Shown here: positions 24,837 through 31,461 of the stretch, one piece after another
Numbering within the stretch: the stretch's first letter is position 1
Layout: every line of letters begins with the position of its first letter
Assembly (NCBI GenBank): GCA_050260375.1
Contig: JBLNCA010000037.1
Span: forward strand, 124,001-188,000
From: DTFZ01 sp050260375
GTDB taxonomy: Bacteria; Bacillota; Clostridia; Christensenellales; SZUA-584
DNA length: 64,000 nucleotides
Reading direction: 5' to 3'
Position numbers and translations under genes: made by a program
The notes under the pieces: model-generated
What the model was told of the DNA's origin: nothing
The model's input: the letters and a program-made list of their open reading frames with translations, nothing else
Database searches by the model: none

Positions 24837-25319
24837 ATGATAATTGATACCAGCAGATTTGGTTCGTTCGATATAAATGATAATAAAATCATTGATTTTC
24901 CGTGGGGCCTGCCGGGTTTTGAAGATCTTCATAAGTTCGTTATACTTGAAGTGAGCAACACGAAGCCCATATACTGGCTGCAGTCTACCGAGAACAAATA
25001 TATAGCCCTGCCGGTCATAGTATCGTTTGAGGTGCTCAGCGATTACAGCATATACATAAAGGAGCACGAGCTTGAAGGGCTGTATGTGGAAAGCAAGAAC
25101 GATCTTCTGATATTGAACGTTACGGTGATACCGGAAGATATAAAGAAAATGACGATAAACCTTGCCGCTCCTATAGTGATCAACGTAAAGCACGGCATTG
25201 GAAAGCAGATAATAATAGACGCAAAAGAACTGCCGATACGGTTTCCGGGATATGAAGCCGTCATGAACAGCATAAAAGGAGGCAAAAGCAATGCTGGTAC
25301 TCTCTCGGAAAACGGGTGA
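24837..25319 (+). CDS. fliW: flagellar assembly factor FliW
   Basis: FliW binds either flagellin or CsrA and so links flagellin level to its own translation. The 160-residue beta-rich product contains IIDFPWGLPGFEDLHKFVIL near residue 18, PIYWLQSTENKYIALPVI and LNLTV-like strand patterns (LLILNVTVIPEDIKKMTINL). The ribosome site AGGAGGA (24821-24827) is nine bases from ATG 24837. An out-of-frame ATG at 24830 is followed by an early stop. The gene overlaps csrA by 29 bases, which points to tight coupling. Confidence 0.96.
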   Translation: MIIDTSRFGSFDINDNKIIDFPWGLPGFEDLHKFVILEVSNTKPIYWLQSTENKYIALPVIVSFEVLSDYSIYIKEHELEGLYVESKNDLLILNVTVIPEDIKKMTINLAAPIVINVKHGIGKQIIIDAKELPIRFPGYEAVMNSIKGGKSNAGTLSENG

Positions 25320-25503
25320 AGGCATTGTCCTTGACAAGGACATAACGATAGACATACTTTCGATTGACGGCGACAGGATACGTATTGGTATACAAGCCCC
25401 GAGAGAGATGCGTATCTTCCGCAAGGAACTGCTGGAAGAAACGATAGACATAAACAGGTCGGCTATAAACGCGCCTGTGGTCGTCTTAAACAAGGATGAA
25501 TAA
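25291..25503 (+). CDS. csrA: translational regulator CsrA
   Basis: CsrA is a small RNA-binding dimer that blocks ribosomes at GGA motifs. The 70-residue product has the family start MLVLSRKTGEGIVLDKDI, IRIGIQAPREMRIFRKELLEE in the middle and a short C-terminus. AAAGGAGG lies ahead of ATG 25291, inside fliW. The flagellin leader (27815-27910, opposite strand) carries two GGA sites, one nearly identical to the CsrA consensus, so hag is the likely target, as in Bacillus. A terminator follows at 25522. Confidence 0.97.
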   Translation: MLVLSRKTGEGIVLDKDITIDILSIDGDRIRIGIQAPREMRIFRKELLEETIDINRSAINAPVVVLNKDE

Positions 25504-25521
25504 ATTCAGCTATACGATAAT

Positions 25522-25549
25522 AAAGCACTGAGTAAACTCGGTGCTTTTT
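25522..25549 (+). terminator. rho-independent terminator after csrA
   Basis: AGCACTGAG and CTCGGTGCT pair around TAAA with one T-G wobble, followed by TTTTT. It closes the long transcription unit ending in csrA. Confidence 0.85.
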
Positions 25550-25595
25550 CGTTAGCATAGAAAAACCACATGCTAAGTGTAAGGGGTAAAAAGCA

Positions 25596-25628
25596 ACTAA
25601 TACCATAAAAGTGACTAATACCATAAAA
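25596..25628. repeat. 15-bp direct repeat, two copies
   Basis: ACTAATACCATAAAA occurs at 25596-25610 and again at 25614-25628, separated by three bases. The function is unknown; it could be a duplicated binding site or replication slippage. Confidence 0.7.
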
Positions 25629-25690
25629 CAGGCTTTTACAGACAAAAGCCCATGTTTCGTTCAGAGGAGCGAAGCGACGAAGAATCTTAA

Positions 25691-25814
25691 TACGGGGTCC
25701 CCATAAAGTTAAAGCTTTATGGGGTGTAAATACGGGGTCCCCAAAAAGACGTGAGGCTTTATGGGGTGTGAATGCGGGGTCCCCGGCAGGACGTGAGGCT
25801 TGTTGGGGTGTGGG
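25691..25814 (+). repeat. three tandem 40-42 bp hairpin repeats with conserved ACGTGAGG loop
   Basis: Units at 25691-25730, 25731-25772 and 25773-25814 share TRCGGGGTCCCC at the left and GGGGTGTG or GGGGTGTA at the right. Each folds into a 10-base-pair stem: CCCCATAAAG/CTTTATGGGG, CCCCAAAAAG/CTTTATGGGG (one mismatch) and CCCCGGCAGG/CTTGTTGGGG (G-T wobbles). Units 2 and 3 keep the same 8-base loop, ACGTGAGG. Further copies lie at 50994-51022, 51271-51307 and, inverted, 51391-51431. The stem changes keep pairing, so the structure appears to be selected. There are no unique spacers, so it is not a CRISPR array. Confidence 0.8.
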
Positions 25815-25815
25815 A

Positions 25816-26049
25816 CCTATACGATTAGCGGAACCGTAATATGCCGCGAGGTTGTCCGCTAAGAGCCATATAGGGTTTAAGAAAAACCAGCCCATTAAAG
25901 TGCGGATGTTTATTAGCAGTTCATTAGCCGTACTGTTCATGAAACTGCGAGAGTGTGACATTGTGCGCGCTAAGTGAAGAAGTAACGGGCGTTGTCTAAG
26001 AGAGAGCAAAACGGCTGCGCAGAGGGCTTAGGGCTGCAAGCCGCTTTTT
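25816..26049 (+). ncRNA. candidate structured RNA region
   Basis: Nested helices are visible: CCTATA/TATAGG (25816-25821 with 25869-25874) encloses TTAGCGGA/TCCGCTAA (25825-25832 with 25855-25862), which encloses ACC/GGT. Downstream, CGGCT and GCAG pair with CTGC and AGCCG (26012-26043), followed by CTTTTT, which would serve as an intrinsic terminator. No clear promoter is seen and no known RNA class is recognised. The region directly follows the hairpin repeats and may form one element with them. Confidence 0.35.
26012..26049 (+). terminator. terminator-like hairpin with T5 tract
   Basis: CGGCT (26012-26016) and GCAG (26019-26022) pair with CTGC (26034-26037) and AGCCG (26039-26043), then CTTTTT. 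No protein gene precedes it within 500 bases on this strand, so it would end a non-coding transcript. Confidence 0.45.
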
Positions 26050-26119
26050 AGATTTCCGCCGCTGCTGCCGCCTACGGCTCGGCATCATCATGTACTATTC
26101 GCGCCGACTGCCGCTATTC

Positions 26120-26512
26120 CTCTTGCCATCCGGTCCGCTATGCGGGAGCATGCGAAGGATCCGCTGTATCAGATGCCAAACGAGATTCCTCACTGCGTTC
26201 GGAATGGCAGTAAAACACGTGCCTTTTGTGAGGCTCCACAAGGCCTTTTACTGCTCGCAATAGCCGCCTGACGCAGACCGTTGGTATTCTGCTCGTCCAG
26301 CTGACAGACAGAGCTTCCCGGCTTGCTTTATACGCTTCTTAAGGCCTCGCTTACGGTTTCTCTGAAGTGATCACCTGAAGCGAAGACACGACGTACCTTG
26401 TTGGCATCCCGGTATGGCATTAGTTTTACTGCATAAGATATGGCCGGGCAACCCGGTGCGGGGGAGTATCCACGTAATACACTTCAAACGGGATTTCCGT
26501 TCCTCCGGTCAT
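26120..26512 (-). repeat. dispersed non-coding repeat-like segment
   Basis: Read on the minus strand, this segment translates in broken frames into short strings such as CHSERSEESR and SDTADPSHAPA. From memory these appear as spurious ORFs in many Clostridia genomes, which marks them as translations of a dispersed extragenic element. The plus-strand core is GAGATTCCTCACTGCGTTC followed by GGAATGGCAG (26182-26210). A 28-codon minus-strand frame at 26426-26512 has no ribosome site. I treat the segment as repeat DNA, not a gene. Confidence 0.4.
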
Positions 26513-26607
26513 TTAAGCTCGAAATAACCATGCATTATCTGCACTGCAATAAACGAACTAAAAAGTAAATCGGCCGGGCTGCCCGCGGGCTATGTTTTAG
26601 GCAAATT

Positions 26608-26634
26608 AAAAAACCCGCCGGAGCGGGTTTTTTT
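26608..26634 (-). terminator. flagellin terminator (bidirectional)
   Basis: AAACCCGC and GCGGGTTT form an 8-base-pair stem around CGGA, flanked by A and T runs on both sides, so it can act on either strand. It lies 47 bases past the flagellin stop. Confidence 0.88.
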
Positions 26635-26680
26635 ACTATGAAGAACTGGGGGTAATCCAGACTCTCCAAAATCGGATTCG

Positions 26681-27814
26681 TTACTGCAGCAGCTTGAGAA
26701 CATTCTGCGGAGCCGCGTTGGCCTGAGCCAGCATCGACGTAGCAGCCTGCACCAGTATGCTGTTCTGCGTATAGTTCGTCATTTCCGCCGCCATATCTAT
26801 ATCGCGGATACGGCTTTCTGCAGCCTGCAGGTTTTCGGAAGACGTGTCGAGGTTGTTGATCTTGTGCTCGAGCCTGTTCTGGTAGGCGCCGAGGTTCGCG
26901 CGCTGAGTGGATACTGTGTTAATGGCCGTATTGACTGCTGATATAGCCAGTGCGGCATTTTCAGCCGTATCGATGCTCAGAGTGGATACGCCGAGAGCCG
27001 CCGAGTCCATATCGCCGATCGATATGCCCATGGTCTGCCCTTCGTTGGCGCCCGTCTGGATATTGGCCGATCCGACAGTTACGTTGAAAACGAGTGTAGT
27101 ATTAGCAAATGCGGCATGCGTAGCGTCGAAATCGAACGTTATAGAACCGATTTCGCCGTTCGCGCCAAAGCTGATCGTGAACGGGCCGTCTTGAGCGGCT
27201 GGGTCTGCGGCAACGAATGTGTAGGTGGTGGCACCCAAATCTCCGCCGGACAGTGTCCACGTAGTGGTAGCCAAATCATACGTAGCCGTATAGTCCGTAG
27301 CACTGGAAGCAAAGCCATCAAATTTGATGCTCTTTATGCCGTTGGCGTATTCCTGGATACCGCTTGCTGCTTGGATATCAACCTTCTGACCGAACGTGCC
27401 GTTGAGCAGCTTCATGTCGTTGAACGTTGTGTCCTGCGCTATGTCGTCGATCTCTTCGATGAGCTGTGCAAACTCGGCCTGCAGGGCTACGCGGTCAACC
27501 AAGTCTTCGTTCGTTGCCGAAGCCGACTGTACCGCCAGCTCGCGCATACGCTGAAGTATCGACTGGGTTTCGGTGAGAGCGCCTTCCGCTGTCTGCACCA
27601 GCGATATCGCGTCTTCGCTGTTCTTGGAAGCCATCTTGAGGCCTCTTATCTGGGCGCGCATTTTCTCGGATATTGCGAGACCGGCCGCGTCGTCGCCGGC
27701 GGTGTTGATCTTGTAACCTGAGGACAATTTAGCCGCAGATTTCGCCATCGAACTGTTGTTTACCGTGTACTGACGATGCGTGTTGATCGCCATAATGTTG
27801 TTGTTGATTCTCAT
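26681..27814 (-). CDS. hag: flagellin (filament subunit)
   Basis: This 377-residue protein has both conserved flagellin ends: the N-terminal D0/D1 helices (RINNNIMAINTHRQY, AAKLSSGYKINTAGDDAAGL, ELAVQSASATNEDL) and the C-terminal ones (NRLEHKINNLDTSSENLQAA, ESRIRDIDMAAEMT, SMLAQANAAPQNVLKLLQ). The middle, about residues 150-280, is a variable surface domain rich in Thr, Ala and Asp. It is the only large gene on the minus strand in the flagellar region and separates the two flagellar blocks. Its sigma-D promoter is at 27917-27944. The leader has CsrA-type sites, one over the ribosome site CGGAGG. Confidence 0.97.
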   Translation of the reverse strand: MRINNNIMAINTHRQYTVNNSSMAKSAAKLSSGYKINTAGDDAAGLAISEKMRAQIRGLKMASKNSEDAISLVQTAEGALTETQSILQRMRELAVQSASATNEDLVDRVALQAEFAQLIEEIDDIAQDTTFNDMKLLNGTFGQKVDIQAASGIQEYANGIKSIKFDGFASSATDYTATYDLATTTWTLSGGDLGATTYTFVAADPAAQDGPFTISFGANGEIGSITFDFDATHAAFANTTLVFNVTVGSANIQTGANEGQTMGISIGDMDSAALGVSTLSIDTAENAALAISAVNTAINTVSTQRANLGAYQNRLEHKINNLDTSSENLQAAESRIRDIDMAAEMTNYTQNSILVQAATSMLAQANAAPQNVLKLLQ

Positions 27815-27819
27815 ACTTT

Positions 27820-27853
27820 TTCCTCCGTGATTTTTTAAATTTGCATCCTTGCA
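27820..27853 (-). promoter_or_regulatory. two CsrA-type binding sites in the flagellin leader
   Basis: On the transcript strand TGCAAGGATGCA (27842-27853) places AAGGAT in a small hairpin loop, very close to the CsrA consensus RUACARGGAUGU. A second GGA lies in CACGGAGGA (27820-27829), which is the hag ribosome site. Paired sites with one over the ribosome site match the known hag control in Bacillus by CsrA and FliW, both encoded at 24837-25503. Confidence 0.65.
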
Positions 27854-27916
27854 TAATCGAGAGGCTTTACGACGCTCTTGTGGCGCCTTGAAGCGCGCCG
27901 TGTACCCTCGTTATAT

Positions 27917-27944
27917 ATTATCGGTTTTAATTCGGAATACTTTA
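27917..27944 (-). promoter_or_regulatory. sigma-D promoter for flagellin
   Basis: On the minus strand TAAA (27941-27944) is followed after 16 bases by CCGATAAT (27917-27924). This equals the sigma-28 consensus spacing and nearly its -10. Transcription would start near 27910 and give a leader of about 95 bases. Confidence 0.82.
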
Positions 27945-27973
27945 ATAGATTTTGTAAATTTAAGCATCATTTT

Positions 27974-28003
27974 TTGATTCAAATCCCAAAAACGAGTTTA
28001 TAT
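27974..28003 (+). promoter_or_regulatory. possible sigma-A promoter for the fliF operon
   Basis: TTGATT (27974-27979), 18 bases, TTATAT (27998-28003). The spacing is acceptable and the -10 is four of six. It would produce a leader of about 120 bases containing the hairpin at 28029-28080. Confidence 0.35.
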
Positions 28004-28028
28004 AGAATGTACATCGCTAGAAATTCGT

Positions 28029-28080
28029 GTCCCAAAAAGATTTTTCAGGGCGACAGTACTGAAAAATCGTTTTTTGGGGC
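28029..28080 (+). promoter_or_regulatory. long stem-loop in the fliF leader
   Basis: The left arm 28029-28048 pairs with the right arm 28059-28080 over about 20 base pairs with two single-base bulges. The innermost ten pairs (GATTTTTCAG with CTGAAAAATC) are perfect and close a 10-base loop, GGCGACAGTA. There is no T-tract, so it is not a plain terminator. It lies 49 bases before the TTG start of fliF. Confidence 0.6.
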
Positions 28081-28128
28081 GACAACAAAGGATTCCAAAG
28101 GGAACCTAGGGGGTAGTGAGGTAAAACT

Positions 28129-29706
28129 TTGGCAAACGTTAAAGGCATACTTGATAAAATAGTCGGTTATTTTAAAAAGATGGATTCAGGGAAACGGAAA
28201 CGTCTGATAGTTCTCGTTTCCCTGATTTTCGTCGTTATCATCGTTGTGTCCGTACTGTTGAATCAAAAGACGTATACCGTGCTTTACAGCGGCATGGAGC
28301 GCTCAGATACGGCTCAGGTGCTGTCGCTGCTTCAGGAGATGGGAGTGGACGCAAAGACCGAGGGCGAGGATACGGTGCTGATATCCGGCAGCGACGTGGA
28401 TACGATAAGGCTGGAGCTCGCCTCCAAAGGGTATCCCACGAGCGGGCTTAACTACGATATATACAAGGGCGCATCCGGACTCGGAGTAACCGATACCGAA
28501 AAGAATATATACTATCAGTACCAGCAGCAGGAGAACATACGGCAGACTATAAGGCAAATGAGCAAGGTCGAGGACGCGGTAGTAAATCTCGACCTGGGCG
28601 AAGACAGCTCTTTTGTGCTTTCCGATAATAATAAGGAAGCAACCGCTTCCGTAATGCTGACGCTCAAAAAAGGAGCGAAGCTTGAAAAAGCCGAAGTGAA
28701 CGCGATAGCGGAGCTTGTCTGCAAGAGCATATCGGGCCTTAAGCCGGAAAACGTTACGATAGTTGATTCGCAGATGGTGCTGTACTCCGTCGGGGAACAG
28801 GACGAGGTGGATAACGCCGATACGCAGCTTGCGCTGCAAAACAACGTAAAGGCGCAGTACCAGCAGCAGATAATAGACCTCCTCGCGCCCGTGTTCGGAA
28901 AAGAGAACGTCATAGCGCAGGTTAACGTTACGCTGAACTTTGATAAAACCAAATCCGAATCCGTAGAGTATTCGGCGCCCGAAGGCCGCGAGGAAGGGCT
29001 CGTTACCAGCATGAGGGAGCTCGTCGAAGCGATAAAGAACGACGGCGCGGGCGGCATACCGGGCATAGATTCTAACGGCAACGCTTCGCAGTACCTGGCG
29101 TCGCTCGATACATCCGACGCAGTGTACTACAACGTGTCGCGTGAAGTAAACTATGAAATCAACCAGACGACTACTCAGATTGAGCAGGCGCAGGGACAGG
29201 TAAAAGACATTTCCGTTTCCGTTGTGCTCAACAGCGAAAACACCGGAAACTATGCTGATGAGGTCACGCAGCTCGTATCTACGGCGACAGGGGCAAAGCC
29301 TGAGAACGTAACGGTTAAAGCGCTGCCGTTTGCCGAGGCGGACACCCTTCCCGACGAAATGGCGACGTCGCTTGAAGTACAGCAAAAAATAATCAGCGAC
29401 GCTCAGAGCGCCGAGACCACAAGGCTGATAATACTTGTCATAGGCGGCGTCATAGTTGCGATATTCCTCTTCTCCATAATAAAAATGCTTATACCGAAGA
29501 AGGAGGAAGAGATGCAGGAAGCCGAAGGTTTTGAGCTCATCGCCGACGAGGAGATAATACCGGGCGCGGAGCCTGTGGCGGAAATCGACGCCAAAGAGAT
29601 TGATTTTGAAGCAAAGGACGACAATTTGTCCGTCTTGAAAGAATACGTAAACAAGAATCCCGAGTCGATTGCCAACATGCTGCGCAATTGGCTCAATGAA
29701 GATTAA
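28129..29706 (+). CDS. fliF: flagellar MS-ring protein FliF
   Basis: FliF forms the MS-ring in the inner membrane. The 525-residue product has an N-terminal membrane helix (about residues 22-44) and YscJ-like ring domains with YTVLYSGMERSDTAQVLSLL and YDIYKGASGLGVTDTEKNIY. A second membrane helix lies near 430-455 (LIILVIGGVIVAIFLFSII). The acidic cytoplasmic tail ends NPESIANMLRNWLNED, the FliG-binding segment. The start is TTG 28129 with GTGAGGT just before. It is the first gene of the second flagellar block. Confidence 0.97.
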   Translation: MANVKGILDKIVGYFKKMDSGKRKRLIVLVSLIFVVIIVVSVLLNQKTYTVLYSGMERSDTAQVLSLLQEMGVDAKTEGEDTVLISGSDVDTIRLELASKGYPTSGLNYDIYKGASGLGVTDTEKNIYYQYQQQENIRQTIRQMSKVEDAVVNLDLGEDSSFVLSDNNKEATASVMLTLKKGAKLEKAEVNAIAELVCKSISGLKPENVTIVDSQMVLYSVGEQDEVDNADTQLALQNNVKAQYQQQIIDLLAPVFGKENVIAQVNVTLNFDKTKSESVEYSAPEGREEGLVTSMRELVEAIKNDGAGGIPGIDSNGNASQYLASLDTSDAVYYNVSREVNYEINQTTTQIEQAQGQVKDISVSVVLNSENTGNYADEVTQLVSTATGAKPENVTVKALPFAEADTLPDEMATSLEVQQKIISDAQSAETTRLIILVIGGVIVAIFLFSIIKMLIPKKEEEMQEAEGFELIADEEIIPGAEPVAEIDAKEIDFEAKDDNLSVLKEYVNKNPESIANMLRNWLNED

Positions 29707-29720
29707 AGCAGGTGAATGGT

Positions 29721-30731
29721 TTGGCTGGACAGGAAAGATACTCACCAAGGGAAAAAGCTGCAATATTAATGATCATGCTAGGCAAGGAGTATGCCGCCAG
29801 GGTCTTCAAGTATTTGTCTGAGGAAGAAGTCGAACAGCTTACGCTCAGCATAACAAGTATGCGGCGCGTCGAGCCCGAGATAAAGGAAGAGGTATTGACC
29901 GAATTCATACAGATGTGCATCGCGCAGAAGTATATATCCGAGGGCGGCATAGAATACGCGCGTGAAATACTTGACCGCGCGTTCGGGCCAGAGAACGCAA
30001 ACGACCTTATAATGAAGCTCTCTTCTTCGCTGCGCGTCAAACCCTTCGATTTTGTAAGAAAAGCGGATTCGGCGCAGGTTCTCAACTTCATACAGAACGA
30101 GCATCCGCAGACAATAGCGCTCATTCTGTCATACATAGACCCTCAGAATGCGGCCCCGATACTTGCGTCGCTTCCTTTGGAAATACAGACGAGCGTAATA
30201 GCAAGAATCGCAAACATGGGCATAACGTCGCCTGAATATATCAAGGAAACGGAACGCGTGCTTGAGAAGAAGCTCTCCACGCTTAACTTCGGAGACACGA
30301 CGTCTGCGGGAGGCATCGACAGCCTCGTTAAAATACTCAACAGCGTGGACAGGGGTACCGAACGGCATCTGCTCGAAGCGCTCGAAGAATCGGACGCCGA
30401 GCTTGTGGAAGAAATAAGGAAGCGCATGTTCGTATTTGAAGATATCGTCAAACTCTCGAATCAGGCTATACAGCGCGTGCTCAAAGAGATCGACAACCGC
30501 GATCTTGCCGTTGCGCTTAAGGGCTCGACTCCGGAGGTTGCGAAGGTCATATACAGCAATATTTCTTCTCGTTTGCAGGAGATGATCAAGGAAGATATAG
30601 AGGTTATGGGACCTGTCAGAGTCAGAGACGTTGAAGAAGCGCAGCAGAAGATCGTTAACGTCATTCGCCAGCTTGACGATTCCGGCGAGATCATCATACA
30701 ACGCAACGGGGAGGATGACGTAATTGTTTAA
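29721..30731 (+). CDS. fliG: flagellar motor switch protein FliG
   Basis: FliG transmits torque from the stator to the rotor. The 336-residue product has the N-terminal FliF-binding domain (YSPREKAAILMIMLGKEYAA), the EHPQTIALILSYI middle motif and the C-terminal torque helix region (IRKRMFVFEDIVKL) with conserved charged residues. I choose TTG 29721 because AGGTG (29710-29714) is six bases before it; the GTG at 29712 is part of that site. It overlaps fliH by eight bases. Confidence 0.96.
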   Translation: MAGQERYSPREKAAILMIMLGKEYAARVFKYLSEEEVEQLTLSITSMRRVEPEIKEEVLTEFIQMCIAQKYISEGGIEYAREILDRAFGPENANDLIMKLSSSLRVKPFDFVRKADSAQVLNFIQNEHPQTIALILSYIDPQNAAPILASLPLEIQTSVIARIANMGITSPEYIKETERVLEKKLSTLNFGDTTSAGGIDSLVKILNSVDRGTERHLLEALEESDAELVEEIRKRMFVFEDIVKLSNQAIQRVLKEIDNRDLAVALKGSTPEVAKVIYSNISSRLQEMIKEDIEVMGPVRVRDVEEAQQKIVNVIRQLDDSGEIIIQRNGEDDVIV

Positions 30732-31461
30732 GATCAACCAGTCGCTGGTGGAGCAGATGAGCTCAAACAAGTCCGTCGTCGTTATCGCCCCGCGGCCCAT
30801 ACCCGTGCAGGAAGTAAAGCCGGCGGCGGAAGAAATAAATGAAGGCTCAGAGCAGCCCGAGGCAGACCTTGCCGAGCAGGCGCAGCTTAAACTGCAAAGC
30901 GCGGTTGAAAAAGCGGAGCAGATAATAAAGGAAGCGTACGACAACGCGGAAAAGATAAGAAAGTCGGCATGGCAGGAAGGGTACAACCAGGGCAAAAACG
31001 ACGCGGAGGCCGAAGTATCCAAATTCATGCAGGAGCAGACGAATACGGCCAGGAGTATTTTTGCCAATTTGGAAAGATATAAGGAAAATCTTTTCAATGA
31101 GTTAAAGGACAGCGTGCTGCAGCTTGCTTTCGACATAGCGGAAAAAATAGTTAATATCGAACTTCAAAAGGACGATAAAATATATGAAGGTATCGTCATT
31201 AAAGCGATTAACGAATTAAAGAACGCCGAAAAGCTGGTAATACACGTAGGCAAAGACGAATACGAACGGTTTTTCAAAAACGGCGCCGAATGGCTTGTAG
31301 GAGAAACGGGAGGCCTTCCTTTCGAAGTCGTCTGCGACGGACAGGTGGGCGACGGGGTTTGCATACTCGAGTCGGACGACGAAGTTCTCAACGCGAGCAC
31401 CAAGGTGCAGCTGTCAAGGATAAAGCACCAGCTTGAAGAAAAGGCGGAGAGCGATGAATAA
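30724..31461 (+). CDS. fliH: flagellar export ATPase regulator FliH
   Basis: FliH binds and localises the ATPase FliI. The 245-residue product has a variable N-terminus, a charged helical stretch with the family pattern (KIRKSAWQEGYNQGKNDAEA) and a C-terminal FliH/YscL domain (LQLAFDIAEKIVNIELQ and LVIHVGKDEYERFF). The start is TTG 30724 with GGGGAGG upstream, overlapping the end of fliG. It overlaps fliI by eight bases. Confidence 0.93.
   Translation: MFKINQSLVEQMSSNKSVVVIAPRPIPVQEVKPAAEEINEGSEQPEADLAEQAQLKLQSAVEKAEQIIKEAYDNAEKIRKSAWQEGYNQGKNDAEAEVSKFMQEQTNTARSIFANLERYKENLFNELKDSVLQLAFDIAEKIVNIELQKDDKIYEGIVIKAINELKNAEKLVIHVGKDEYERFFKNGAEWLVGETGGLPFEVVCDGQVGDGVCILESDDEVLNASTKVQLSRIKHQLEEKAESDE

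Larger units (their letters stand above)
25504..26680. other. 1.2-kb non-coding region between csrA and flagellin
   Basis: No convincing gene is present. In order the region holds the csrA terminator, a 15-base direct repeat ACTAATACCATAAAA (25596-25610 and 25614-25628), a GAGGAGCGAAGCGACGAAG element (25661-25679), three tandem hairpin repeats (25691-25814), a nested stem structure (25816-25874), a terminator-like hairpin with T5 (26012-26049), a dispersed-repeat-like segment (26120-26512) and the flagellin terminator (26608-26634). The base composition is similar to the genes, but all six frames are broken. Confidence 0.7.
27815..28128. other. divergent promoter region between flagellin and fliF
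   Basis: This 314-base gap holds the flagellin leader with CsrA sites (27820-27853), the flagellin sigma-D promoter (27917-27944), a possible housekeeping promoter for fliF (27974-28003), a long hairpin in the fliF leader (28029-28080) and the fliF ribosome site GTGAGG near 28116. A 94-codon frame crossing it (27878-28162) conflicts with these signals and is not a gene. Confidence 0.75.

Noticed and set aside
24830..24850. ATG at 24830 as the fliW start
   Set aside because: It is in another frame and meets a stop after five codons; ATG 24837 has the better ribosome-site spacing.
25691..25814. CRISPR-like tandem repeats
   Set aside because: The units are directly adjacent without unique spacers and fold internally; no cas genes are in the window.
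25506..26009. 167-codon minus-strand frame
   Set aside because: It runs through the csrA terminator and all three hairpin repeats, and its sequence is low-information and repeat-derived.
26426..26512. 28-codon minus-strand frame beginning MTGGTEIPFEV
   Set aside because: No ribosome site, and it lies within a segment that reads like a dispersed non-coding repeat.
27878..28162. 94-codon frame crossing the flagellin promoter and fliF start
   Set aside because: It overlaps the sigma-D promoter, the fliF leader hairpin and the fliF start, has no ribosome site and resembles no protein family.
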